DNA from: JBGRQB01 sp041725875
GTDB taxonomy: Bacteria > Bacteroidota > Ignavibacteria > Ignavibacteriales > Melioribacteraceae
NCBI GenBank assembly: GCA_041725875.1
Contig: JBGRQB010000118.1
Coordinates: 1 to 13,851 of the forward strand
Direction: 5' to 3'
DNA length: 13,851 nt
Made by a program: the position numbers and the translations under genes. The number at the start of each line of letters is the position of its first letter. The first letter of the stretch is position 1. A model generated the notes under the pieces. That model did no database searches. It was not told where the DNA came from and was given only the letters and a program-made list of their open reading frames with translations. Shown here in pieces: positions 1-6,982 of this stretch.

Positions 1-510
1 GGAGCTCTTAAAGAATGCGAAGATCTTCTTGATCAGTATGGCGGACACGAAGCAGCTGCCGGAATGGCAATTGAAATTGAGAACATTCCGACTTTCAGAA
101 AAAAATTTAACGAAGTTCTTAAATCAAGAATGAACGATGATGATATAGTTCCTGAAGTTGAAATTGATACAAAAATTTCTTTTTCAGAGATTACACCTAA
201 GTTTTTAAGAATCTTAGAACAATTTGCTCCGTTCGGACCTGGAAATATGCGTCCGGTGTTTATGTCAGAAAATGTATCTCTTGCCTACGAACCAAGAATT
301 GTTGGCAAAAACCATTTAATTACAGCTCTTAAACAGGCAGGCTGCGATAAAATGTTTGATACAATCGGCTTTAATTTAGGAGATTTTGTAAATAAGATTG
401 ATATAAAACAAAATTTAATAGATATTGCATTTACAATTGAAAATGTAACCAGAGACGGAAGAACTTATCCGCAGATACGATTGAAAGATATAAAAGTAAA
501 AGATAGATAA
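1..510 (+). CDS. recJ: Single-stranded-DNA exonuclease RecJ, C-terminal part (5' end outside window)
   Basis: This is the last 169 residues of RecJ, the 5'-to-3' single-strand exonuclease of recombination and mismatch repair. The frame is open from base 1, so the ATG at 64 is internal and not a start. Residues 14-21 read GGHEAAAG, the conserved DHHA1 motif (GGHxxAAG) that helps bind DNA. Residues around 76-86 (PFGPGNMRPVF) match the PFGxGNxxPxF motif at the start of the RecJ OB-fold domain, and the remainder is the expected length of that domain. The catalytic DHH domain lies upstream of the window. The stop is 27 bases before yebC, on the same strand as yebC-ruvC-ruvA, which suggests one DNA-repair transcript. 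Identification is from motifs seen; exact subfamily is not testable from a fragment. Confidence 0.92.
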   Translation, partial: GALKECEDLLDQYGGHEAAAGMAIEIENIPTFRKKFNEVLKSRMNDDDIVPEVEIDTKISFSEITPKFLRILEQFAPFGPGNMRPVFMSENVSLAYEPRIVGKNHLITALKQAGCDKMFDTIGFNLGDFVNKIDIKQNLIDIAFTIENVTRDGRTYPQIRLKDIKVKDR

Positions 511-537
511 ATTATTTTTAGTTAGAAGGAGACTATT

Positions 538-1263
538 ATGTCAGGTCATTCCAAATGGTCTACTATTAAAAGAAAAAAAGGTGCCCTTGATGCAAAAAGA
601 GGGAAGATTTTTACAAAACTTATAAAAGAAATTACTGTTGCAGCCAGAACCGGCGGTGGTGATGCAAGTTCAAACCCAAGATTACGCCTTGCGATTGATA
701 ACGCAAAAGCGCAAAATATGCCCGGCGATAATATTGACAGAGCAATCAAAAAAGCTACCGGTGAACTTGAAGGTGTGAATTATACAGAACTAAAGTATGA
801 AGGATACGGACCGGGTGGTATTGCAGTTTTAGTTGAATGTATGACTGACAACAAAAACAGAACTGTTGCAGAGGTAAGACACGCATTTAGTAAACATGGC
901 GGAAGTCTTGGTGAAAATGGTTCCGTTGCCTGGATGTTTGAACATAAAGGTGTTATTGTTGGCCCGGCCGAAGGTAAAGATGAAGAAGAAATTATGGATC
1001 TTGTTCTTGATGCTGATCCTGATGATATTTCAGTAGAAGAAGATTATTATGAAATTACATCATCTGTAGAAAATTTTGAACCTTGCAGAAAAACTGCTGT
1101 TGACGGCGGTTTGCAGGTAGAAAATGCTTCATTACAGTGGATTGCAAAAAATACAACAGAAATTTCAGGCGATGATTCTGAAAAAGTAATGAAAATGATC
1201 GATATGATTGAAGATCTTGATGATGTTCAAAACGTTTATACAAACGCAGATTTTCAGGAATAA
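538..1263 (+). CDS. yebC: YebC/PmpR (TACO1) family protein
   Basis: A full-length 241-residue YebC-family protein, beginning MSGHSKWSTIKRKKGALDAK, the family hallmark, with the usual GGGDASSNPRLR and GYGPGG segments following. Family members are annotated as transcriptional regulators (PmpR), and more recent work on YebC and mitochondrial TACO1 supports a ribosome-associated role helping translation of difficult sequences such as proline runs. Which role applies here cannot be read from sequence. The start is well supported by a strong Shine-Dalgarno AGAAGGAG at 524-531, six bases before the ATG. It sits between recJ and ruvC; yebC next to ruvC is a common bacterial arrangement. The protein has the acidic C-terminal third typical of the family and nothing appears broken. 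Confidence 0.96.
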   Translation: MSGHSKWSTIKRKKGALDAKRGKIFTKLIKEITVAARTGGGDASSNPRLRLAIDNAKAQNMPGDNIDRAIKKATGELEGVNYTELKYEGYGPGGIAVLVECMTDNKNRTVAEVRHAFSKHGGSLGENGSVAWMFEHKGVIVGPAEGKDEEEIMDLVLDADPDDISVEEDYYEITSSVENFEPCRKTAVDGGLQVENASLQWIAKNTTEISGDDSEKVMKMIDMIEDLDDVQNVYTNADFQE

Positions 1264-1275
1264 TTTTAATAAAGT

Positions 1276-1812
1276 ATGATAATTTTAGGAATAGATCCCG
1301 GAACCAGATGCACAGGTTTCGGGATTATCCAATATAAGAATAATTCATTCAGATATATCTCTTCAGGAGTTATTCGACCCTCGGCAAAAGAAGAAATTCC
1401 TCTTCGCTTAAAAAAAATATATTCGGAAATAACCAGTTTAATTTCTCTGTATCATCCTGATCAGTTTTCTATTGAGACTGCGTTTTACGGACAAAATGCC
1501 CAGGCAGCGTTAAAGCTTGGACAGGCACGCGGAGTTTCACTTTTAGCTGCGGTAAACAACGGAATTCCTGTTACCGAATATTCTCCAAGAGAGATAAAAA
1601 AAGCGGTTGTGGGAAATGGTTCTTCAACTAAAGAACAGGTTTTGTTTATGATTCAGACTATTCTTAACTTGAAATCGCAAAACCTTATTCTGGATGAAAG
1701 TGATGCACTGGCAATTGCTGTTTGTCACGCCCTGAAAATAAATACCAGCACTCCCAAAAGCAGCAGCTGGAAAGATTTTATTGAACAAAACCCTGATAAA
1801 ATTATAGGTTAA
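1276..1812 (+). CDS. ruvC: Crossover junction endodeoxyribonuclease RuvC
   Basis: RuvC is the dimeric Holliday-junction resolvase that cuts junctions handled by RuvAB, at the end of homologous recombination. The 178-residue length is normal. All four acidic catalytic residues are visible: D7 in GIDPGT, E67 in SIETAFYGQNAQAALKLGQARG (positions 65-86), and D140 and D143 in DESDALAIAVCH. The start lies 12 bases after the yebC stop with only a weak purine-rich ribosome site (AATAAAG), so translational coupling with yebC is plausible. It ends three bases before ruvA. No odd features. Confidence 0.97.
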   Translation: MIILGIDPGTRCTGFGIIQYKNNSFRYISSGVIRPSAKEEIPLRLKKIYSEITSLISLYHPDQFSIETAFYGQNAQAALKLGQARGVSLLAAVNNGIPVTEYSPREIKKAVVGNGSSTKEQVLFMIQTILNLKSQNLILDESDALAIAVCHALKINTSTPKSSSWKDFIEQNPDKIIG

Positions 1813-1815
1813 ATT

Positions 1816-2409
1816 ATGATAGGTTATCTTACGGGAAAAATAATTTCTAAAAAACCGACTCAGGTTTTACTTGATGTAAATGGTGTGGGTTATATAATAA
1901 ATATTTCCATTAACACCTTTGATAAACTCTCCGAAGAAAAGGAAATTGCTTCTCTTTATACTTATTTAAATGTAAAAGAAGATTCACTCGATTTGTACGG
2001 ATTTGATACGCCGCCAGAAAAAGAGATGTTTGAAATGTTGATAAGTGTTAATGGTGTTGGCCCGAAATCAGCGTTGAGTTTTTTATCAGGGATTCAACTG
2101 GATGAATTAAAAGAAGCCATCAAAACAGGAAATCTGGGAAGAATTATTGCTGTTCCCGGCATTGGTAAAAAAACAGGTGAACGTTTACTAATTGAATTGA
2201 GAGATAAAGTTGATTCAATTGCAGAAGCTGTTTCATCCGATTCTTCTCTTCCTAACTTTAATGTCCGTTCAGATGCAGTGGCTGCGCTTGTGAGTCTTGG
2301 CTACAACGCCAAACAAGCAGAGAAAGCTGCAAAAATTGTTATGGATAGTAATCCTTCAGTTTCTATTGAAGAGCTGATTAAGCTTTCACTTGCAATGTTG
2401 AATAAATAA
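1816..2409 (+). CDS. ruvA: Holliday junction DNA helicase subunit RuvA
   Basis: RuvA is the tetrameric protein that binds and flattens Holliday junctions and loads the RuvB motor. The 197-residue protein has the N-terminal OB domain (MIGYLTGKI start, about 1-65), with E55-D56 at the place of the acidic pin known in the family. Two helix-hairpin-helix motifs follow: SVNGVGPKSA (about 77-86) and VPGIGKKTGERL (about 113-124). After a short linker comes the RuvB-binding domain III (about 151-197, SDAVAALVSLGYNAKQAEKA). The start is three bases after the ruvC stop, so the two are probably translated together. A hairpin terminator follows the stop at once, so ruvB, often the next gene, must lie elsewhere. 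Confidence 0.97.
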   Translation: MIGYLTGKIISKKPTQVLLDVNGVGYIINISINTFDKLSEEKEIASLYTYLNVKEDSLDLYGFDTPPEKEMFEMLISVNGVGPKSALSFLSGIQLDELKEAIKTGNLGRIIAVPGIGKKTGERLLIELRDKVDSIAEAVSSDSSLPNFNVRSDAVAALVSLGYNAKQAEKAAKIVMDSNPSVSIEELIKLSLAMLNK

Positions 2410-2410
2410 A

Positions 2411-2436
2411 AAAAGGGAAGTTTAACTTCCCTTTTT
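2411..2436. terminator. Bidirectional hairpin terminator between ruvA and the OsmC gene
   Basis: GGGAAG at 2415-2420 pairs with CTTCCC at 2426-2431 around a five-base loop. The stem is flanked by AAAA on the left and TTTTT on the right, so each strand gives a hairpin followed by a U-run. It lies directly after the ruvA stop and a few bases from the stop of the convergent OsmC-family gene, so it can end both transcripts. Confidence 0.88.
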
Positions 2437-2442
2437 CTTTAT

Positions 2443-2877
2443 CTATACTGTTTCAATTATCGGTTCCAATATTACTTTTGTTTTTATTGAATTGGAAATG
2501 AGACAAACATCTTCCGATTTGTTTATTATCCGCAATGCTTTCTCCTCATCCTCTTTATTTTTCAGAGTAATTTTTGGTTTGATAACTATTTCCGTTATCT
2601 GCATTGTTCTTTCTACTTTTTCAAGTTTACCTGTTGCCTCGGCTGAATAGTTTTCAAATTCGAGTCTTGAGTTTTCAGCAACTGCTAAAAATGTTGTCAT
2701 CAGACAAACATTAACTGACGCAACATAAAGATGTTCGGGTGACCAGATATTAGGAACACCTTTTGGAAATTCAGGCGGAGTTGCAACTTTTATTGTATCA
2801 AGAGTCGGCTCAGAAATTTCTCCAATTCTTCCTTCTTTCCAGTTCAAATCAGTTTTATAATAAAATACATTTTCCAT
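2443..2877 (-). CDS. OsmC/Ohr family protein
   Basis: A 144-residue protein of the OsmC/Ohr fold, whose characterised members reduce organic hydroperoxides through two cysteines. The recognisable block is SPEHLYVASVNVCLMTTFLA (residues 46-65), matching the OsmC pattern in which a conserved Glu and the first Cys lie on the long central helix. The two cysteines are C58 and C125 (EDVCLISNSI), at the usual spacing for the pair. The N-terminus is short, with no Ohr signature seen, so it belongs to the broader OsmC group and its substrate is unknown. An AGGAGAG ribosome site seven or eight bases upstream supports the ATG. It lies 53 bases downstream of the GH20 gene on the same strand, separated by a hairpin, so it may be co-transcribed or have its own promoter. 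Confidence 0.88.
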   Translation of the reverse strand: MENVFYYKTDLNWKEGRIGEISEPTLDTIKVATPPEFPKGVPNIWSPEHLYVASVNVCLMTTFLAVAENSRLEFENYSAEATGKLEKVERTMQITEIVIKPKITLKNKEDEEKALRIINKSEDVCLISNSIKTKVILEPIIETV

Positions 2878-2895
2878 AATCTCTCCTGTTTTAGC

Positions 2896-2918
2896 TGGTT
2901 TGATGTAAAATCAAACCA
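2896..2918. other. Perfect stem-loop between GH20 and OsmC genes
   Basis: TGGTTTGAT at 2896-2904 is the exact reverse complement of ATCAAACCA at 2910-2918, leaving a five-base loop. It fills the 53-base gap between the GH20 stop and the OsmC start, about 18 bases upstream of that start. Neither strand has a T-run after the stem, so it is not a classic intrinsic terminator. It could be an RNA processing or stability element in a GH20-osmC transcript, or a protein-binding palindrome. Confidence 0.6.
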
Positions 2919-2930
2919 AAGGATTCAAAA

Positions 2931-4568
2931 CTATTTTCCTTTCAGTTTTGCAGTGTAATGAGATTTGGAATAATTAATTCCCATTAACTTGTAACGCTCC
3001 AACTGTGTTTCAAGTCGGGTTTTAAACTCCTCATAATTTTTATTTTTAACTGGTGTCCAGGTAACTTCCGACATTGCATCAATTCTCGGAAACACCATAT
3101 ATTCAACGTGTTCCGGAGTTTTCATATATTCGGTCCATACATTTCCCTGCGCACCTAAAATATATTTATGTTTCTCTTTTGGTAACTCTGAAGGAAGTGG
3201 ATCGTAACTGTAAACTTTTTCAAGAGGAAGATATCCGCCAATTGCAAGCGGCTCTTTACTTTTTTCATCCTGGTAATAATCAAAGTAGCAGTGTGACGTT
3301 GGAGTCATAATAACATTATGATTATCATTTGCTGCTGCAATTCCTCCTTTGGTTCCGCGCCACGACATTACAGTTGCTTCGGGAGCCAGACCGCCTTCAA
3401 GAATCTCATCCCAGCCGATTAACTGTCTGTTTTTAGAAATTAAAAACTTCTCAATGCGTTTTATAAAATAACTTTGAAGTTCGTGTTCATCTTTAAGTTT
3501 CTCTTTTTTGATTTTTGCCTGACAATCGGGACAAACTTTCCACTGCGTTTTCGGACATTCATCACCACCAATGTGGATATATTTTGAAGGAAATAATTCT
3601 ATAACTTCTGTTAAAATATCTGTAAGAAATGTGAAAGTTCCCTCTTTTCCCGCACAGTAAACATCATCAAAAACACCCCAGTTTTTTTCTACTTCAAATG
3701 ATCCGTCGGTACAGGCAAATTGAGGATAAGCCGCAAGTGCTGCAACGGAATGACCCGGGAGTTCAATTTCAGGAATTATTGTAATACATCTTTCTTCGGC
3801 ATATTTAATCACATCTTTAATTTGTTCCTGTGTGTAAAATCCGCCATGCTTTATGTTGTCATATTTCTTTGGTTCATCTCGTGAATGACCAATAACCGTT
3901 CCGTCACGAAAAGCAGAAATTTGTGTCAGTTTTGGATATTTTTTTATTTCTATTCTCCATCCCTGATCTTCTGTAAGATGCCAGTGAAATTTATTCATCT
4001 TGTGCATTGCAAGATAATCAATATATTTTTTCACAAACTCTACCGGCATAAAATGGCGACAAACATCCAGATGCATTCCCCTGTATTCAAATCTCGGATA
4101 ATCATTTATTTTTACAAACGGAACATCATATTTTTTTTCGGCTTTAAACTTTGGATCAAAAACTTCTACAGGCATTAACTGCAAAAGTGTTTGTACGGCA
4201 TAGAAGAATCCGCTTTCATCATTTGCAGAAATTTCAATTCCGTCTGAACCAATCTGCAAATTATATTCACCTTCTCTTTCGATTTTTTTGTCAGCTAAAA
4301 AATTAATTTTTGCACCTGACTTATCTTTGGCTCTGACAAAATGAAACTTACTGTTTAAGTAGTTTACTGCTTTTACCGCATCCTCCGAAATATAATTCAG
4401 TTTCATCTCTTTGGTTATAGTAAAAACATTATTCTCTGTTTCCATCATTACCGGTTTTGGGATGACCGATATTTTCATCTTATTCTCATTCTGTTTATTT
4501 GACTTACAAGATGTTGAAATAAAAATCAAAAAAATTGACAGTAAAGAAACGATATAACCTCTTTTCAT
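2931..4568 (-). CDS. GH20 beta-N-acetylhexosaminidase, predicted lipoprotein
   Basis: A 545-residue exo-glycosidase that removes terminal beta-linked GlcNAc or GalNAc by substrate-assisted catalysis. Residues 1-21 form a lipoprotein signal (hydrophobic stretch ending FISTSC), with C21 as the lipidated residue, so the enzyme is probably anchored to the periplasmic or outer-membrane face. An N-terminal GH20b-type domain spans about 32-155. The catalytic barrel spans about 160-510 with conserved EYRGMHLDVCRHF (161-173), FHWHLTEDQGWRIE (194-207), PEIELPGHS (266-273) and GGDE, where D336-E337 are the polarising Asp and acid/base Glu. GWDE (385-388), MSWRG (401-405) and VWTE (477-480) are further active-site strands. 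A GAGG ribosome site precedes the ATG. Likely substrates are chitooligosaccharides, peptidoglycan fragments or glycoprotein glycans; sequence alone does not decide. It is divergent from the phosphate transporter. Confidence 0.94.
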   Translation of the reverse strand: MKRGYIVSLLSIFLIFISTSCKSNKQNENKMKISVIPKPVMMETENNVFTITKEMKLNYISEDAVKAVNYLNSKFHFVRAKDKSGAKINFLADKKIEREGEYNLQIGSDGIEISANDESGFFYAVQTLLQLMPVEVFDPKFKAEKKYDVPFVKINDYPRFEYRGMHLDVCRHFMPVEFVKKYIDYLAMHKMNKFHWHLTEDQGWRIEIKKYPKLTQISAFRDGTVIGHSRDEPKKYDNIKHGGFYTQEQIKDVIKYAEERCITIIPEIELPGHSVAALAAYPQFACTDGSFEVEKNWGVFDDVYCAGKEGTFTFLTDILTEVIELFPSKYIHIGGDECPKTQWKVCPDCQAKIKKEKLKDEHELQSYFIKRIEKFLISKNRQLIGWDEILEGGLAPEATVMSWRGTKGGIAAANDNHNVIMTPTSHCYFDYYQDEKSKEPLAIGGYLPLEKVYSYDPLPSELPKEKHKYILGAQGNVWTEYMKTPEHVEYMVFPRIDAMSEVTWTPVKNKNYEEFKTRLETQLERYKLMGINYSKSHYTAKLKGK

Positions 4569-4639
4569 TTTACCTCTTTGGTTTAGTGGAGAATTTATGA
4601 ATTACAGCTTTTAATCGGAAATTCATACAAATTATCTTA

Positions 4640-4683
4640 TTAACAATTCCTTAACATTAAGTTAACGATTCCTTAATCAACTG
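4640..4683 (+). promoter_or_regulatory. Putative Pho box: four 11-bp direct repeats
   Basis: Four consecutive 11-bp units begin with a TTAACA-like hexamer: TTAACAATTCC (4640-4650), TTAACATTAAG (4651-4661), TTAACGATTCC (4662-4672) and TTAATCAACTG (4673-4683). Units 1 and 3 differ at one base. PhoB/PhoP response regulators are known to bind head-to-tail sites of 11-bp period (TTAACA-like hexamers with five-base spacers in Bacillus). The array lies 49 bases upstream of a phosphate transporter start, and TAGATA (4695-4700) is a possible -10 element 16 bases after the last hexamer. The match to the gene's function makes phosphate control likely, by inference. No PhoB/PhoR genes are in the window. 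Confidence 0.72.
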
Positions 4684-4694
4684 ACAATTAAATT

Positions 4695-4700
4695 TAGATA
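4695..4700 (+). promoter_or_regulatory. Possible -10 element of the phosphate transporter promoter
   Basis: TAGATA sits 16 bases downstream of the last Pho-box hexamer, which would occupy the -35 position as in known PhoB-activated promoters. It is 31 bases from the start codon, leaving room for a short leader with the GGAGAG ribosome site at 4719-4724. Assignment is by position and a loose consensus match only. Confidence 0.35.
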
Positions 4701-4731
4701 TGAAATTTTTTAAAACTTGGAGAGATGTTAG

Positions 4732-6951
4732 ATGGAAATCTATTTAATCATTGTTGTTGTTTTATGTGTTCTGGCTATCAGTGATCTGATGGTTGGTGTA
4801 AGCAATGATGCAGTTAACTTTTTAAACTCGGCCATTGGTTCTAAAGTTGCCCCACGCCATATTATTATGATTGTTGCAAGTCTGGGTATTTTGGTAGGAA
4901 CCACTTTTTCCAGCGGATTAATGGAAGTGGCGCGTAAAGGAATTTTTCATCCCGATATGTTTTTTCTTTCGGAGATTATGACAATCTTTTTAGCTGTTAT
5001 GATCACAGATGTTCTTTTACTTGATATGTTCAACACTTTTGGATTACCAACTTCAACAACAGTTTCTATTGTTTTTGAATTACTTGGCTCAGCTGTTGCA
5101 GTTTCGTTATGGAAAATAGCTGCACAGGATGGTAATCTTGCAGAAATTATTAACTACATTAACACCGGTAAAGCGCTTGCAATTATTTCCGGTATTTTAC
5201 TTTCCGTGGTGATTGCTTTTTCAGTCGGCGCAATTATGCAGTTCCTCACCAGAATTTTATTCTCATTTAATTTTTCGAAAAACATTAAATACTTTGGTTC
5301 ACTTTGGGGCGGACTCGCACTTTCGGCAATAACATATTTCATTCTTGTTAAAGGTGCAAAAGGAACTTCATTCCTTGATAAAGAAACAATATCAATGATT
5401 AAAGATAATACCTGGACGATCGTCGGAATAAGTTTTGTATTCTGGGCAATTGTTCTTCAGCTTATTATGCTTACAACAAAAGCAAATATTCTTAAAGGAA
5501 TTGTTTTAGTAGGAACCTTTGCTCTTGCACTTGCTTTTGCTGCAAATGATTTAGTTAACTTTATAGGTGTTCCTCTTGCCGGTATTTCATCTTACGTAAT
5601 TGGAACTCAAAGCAGTGATCCTGATTCACTTGTTATGACTGCCTTAAAAGGAAAGGTTCAGACAGATACTCTCTTATTGCTGCTTGCCGGATCAGTTATG
5701 GTTGTAACTCTCTGGTTCAACAAAAAATCGAGGTCAGTAACAAAAACAGAAATAAATCTTAGTCGCCAAAACATTGGTGCCGAAAGATTTGAATCCTCAA
5801 TTCTTTCAAGAACTATTGTAAGAATGAGTGTTTCACTCTCAAATGGATTAAACAAAGTTACACCTCAGCCGGTTCAGAATTTTATTAATACACGCTTTGA
5901 ACATGAACAAAATGCTATTGCCCTGAAACCGGAAGATGCACCTGCATTTGATTTGATAAGAGCTGCAAACAATCTTATGGTTGCAAGTGTTCTTATTTCA
6001 ATTGCAACTTCGCTTAAACTTCCTTTATCAACAACTTATGTAACTTTTATGGTTGCAATGGGAACATCTCTTGCTGACAGAGCCTGGGGACGCGACAGTG
6101 CGGTTTATCGTGTTAATGGCGTACTTACGGTAATTGGCGGATGGTTCTTTACTGCTTTCAGTGCTTTCACAACTGCTTTTGTTCTGGCTTCAATAATTTT
6201 CTTTGGCGGAATTTACGCTATCTTCGGATTGATAGCAATTGCCTGTTATGTTCTTTTCAGAACTCACATTCTTCACAAAAAACGTGCTGAAGATGAAGCA
6301 GATGAAGAAGTTGAATATACTGAATCAGATGACAGTTCTGAAATTTTCAAATCAATTGTTCAGAGTATTGAAAAATATCTTGTGAAATTACCTGCTGTTT
6401 ACAACGCAACTATTTACGGATTAAAAACCGAAGACCGCATCAAACTGAAAGAAGCACTTAAAGATGCTAAAAAACTTCGTAAACGATCAAACAATATAAC
6501 AGCTAATATTTTCAGCAGTATTGAAACAATAAAAGATGATAATATCACAGAAAAGCGTCTTGGAAAATTGATTACTTCTTTACAGGAAATTTCAAATAAA
6601 TCAGTTTTAATTTCCTCAAACGCTTATTCTCATATAGATAATAATCACAAAGCTTTATCAACTTCCCAGAAAGAAGATTTAATAAAAGTCTGTGAGCTGT
6701 TTGAACTTGAAGTAAATACAGCATTAAATATTATCAAAACAAAAGATTATGAAAGTATTCAAAAATATACTGAAACACAGGATGAGCTTGTTGTCAGACT
6801 TGCAGAGTTTGAAAACTCTCAGGTAGCTCGTATTAAAAATGAAAAAGACAGTGCCCGCAACAGTATGCTTCATTTGGGAATTCTTTCTTACACAGAAATT
6901 ATTTCTTTCCACCTTGGAAAACTTTTGAACAATCTAAAAAATACTTTATAA
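4732..6951 (+). CDS. Pit-family inorganic phosphate transporter with C-terminal PhoU-like domain
   Basis: A 739-residue inner-membrane phosphate permease of the Pit/PNaS family, which imports phosphate using a proton or sodium gradient. Both inverted-repeat signatures are present: SNDAVNFLNSAIGSKVAP (24-41) with GTTFSSG (56-62), and FAANDLVNFIGVPLAG (269-284). The paired LPTSTTVS (105-112) and LPLSTTYVTF (430-439) loops match the family. Many hydrophobic helices span 1-510, with a soluble stretch at about 331-405. An acidic linker (520-536) leads to about 200 helical residues resembling PhoU/DUF47 proteins, normally separate regulators of phosphate transport. Total length is well beyond the roughly 330-500 residues of simple Pit proteins, but long fused forms occur in Bacteroidota. 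A GGAGAG ribosome site nine bases before the ATG and the upstream 11-bp repeats support the start and phosphate control. Confidence 0.92.
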   Translation: MEIYLIIVVVLCVLAISDLMVGVSNDAVNFLNSAIGSKVAPRHIIMIVASLGILVGTTFSSGLMEVARKGIFHPDMFFLSEIMTIFLAVMITDVLLLDMFNTFGLPTSTTVSIVFELLGSAVAVSLWKIAAQDGNLAEIINYINTGKALAIISGILLSVVIAFSVGAIMQFLTRILFSFNFSKNIKYFGSLWGGLALSAITYFILVKGAKGTSFLDKETISMIKDNTWTIVGISFVFWAIVLQLIMLTTKANILKGIVLVGTFALALAFAANDLVNFIGVPLAGISSYVIGTQSSDPDSLVMTALKGKVQTDTLLLLLAGSVMVVTLWFNKKSRSVTKTEINLSRQNIGAERFESSILSRTIVRMSVSLSNGLNKVTPQPVQNFINTRFEHEQNAIALKPEDAPAFDLIRAANNLMVASVLISIATSLKLPLSTTYVTFMVAMGTSLADRAWGRDSAVYRVNGVLTVIGGWFFTAFSAFTTAFVLASIIFFGGIYAIFGLIAIACYVLFRTHILHKKRAEDEADEEVEYTESDDSSEIFKSIVQSIEKYLVKLPAVYNATIYGLKTEDRIKLKEALKDAKKLRKRSNNITANIFSSIETIKDDNITEKRLGKLITSLQEISNKSVLISSNAYSHIDNNHKALSTSQKEDLIKVCELFELEVNTALNIIKTKDYESIQKYTETQDELVVRLAEFENSQVARIKNEKDSARNSMLHLGILSYTEIISFHLGKLLNNLKNTL

Positions 6952-6956
6952 AAATT

Positions 6957-6978
6957 AAGCCCCCGATATCGGGGGCTT
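6957..6978. terminator. Bidirectional terminator, perfect 22-bp palindrome
   Basis: AAGCCCCCGAT at 6957-6967 and ATCGGGGGCTT at 6968-6978 are exact reverse complements. The GC-rich stem lies five bases after the phosphate transporter stop and four bases from the stop of the convergent GH31 gene. T-rich sequence follows on both strands (CTTTC on plus, CTTAATTTTT on minus), as expected for a shared intrinsic terminator. Confidence 0.9.
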
Positions 6979-6982
6979 TCAC

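Noticed and set aside
64..510. ATG at 64 as start of a 148-residue protein
   Set aside because: The frame is open to base 1 and the upstream codons encode the RecJ GGHEAAAG motif, so this is an internal methionine.
4597..4626. Inverted repeat ATGAATT / AATTCAT upstream of GH20
   Set aside because: Only seven AT-rich pairs around a loop of 16 bases, easily expected by chance in this base composition.
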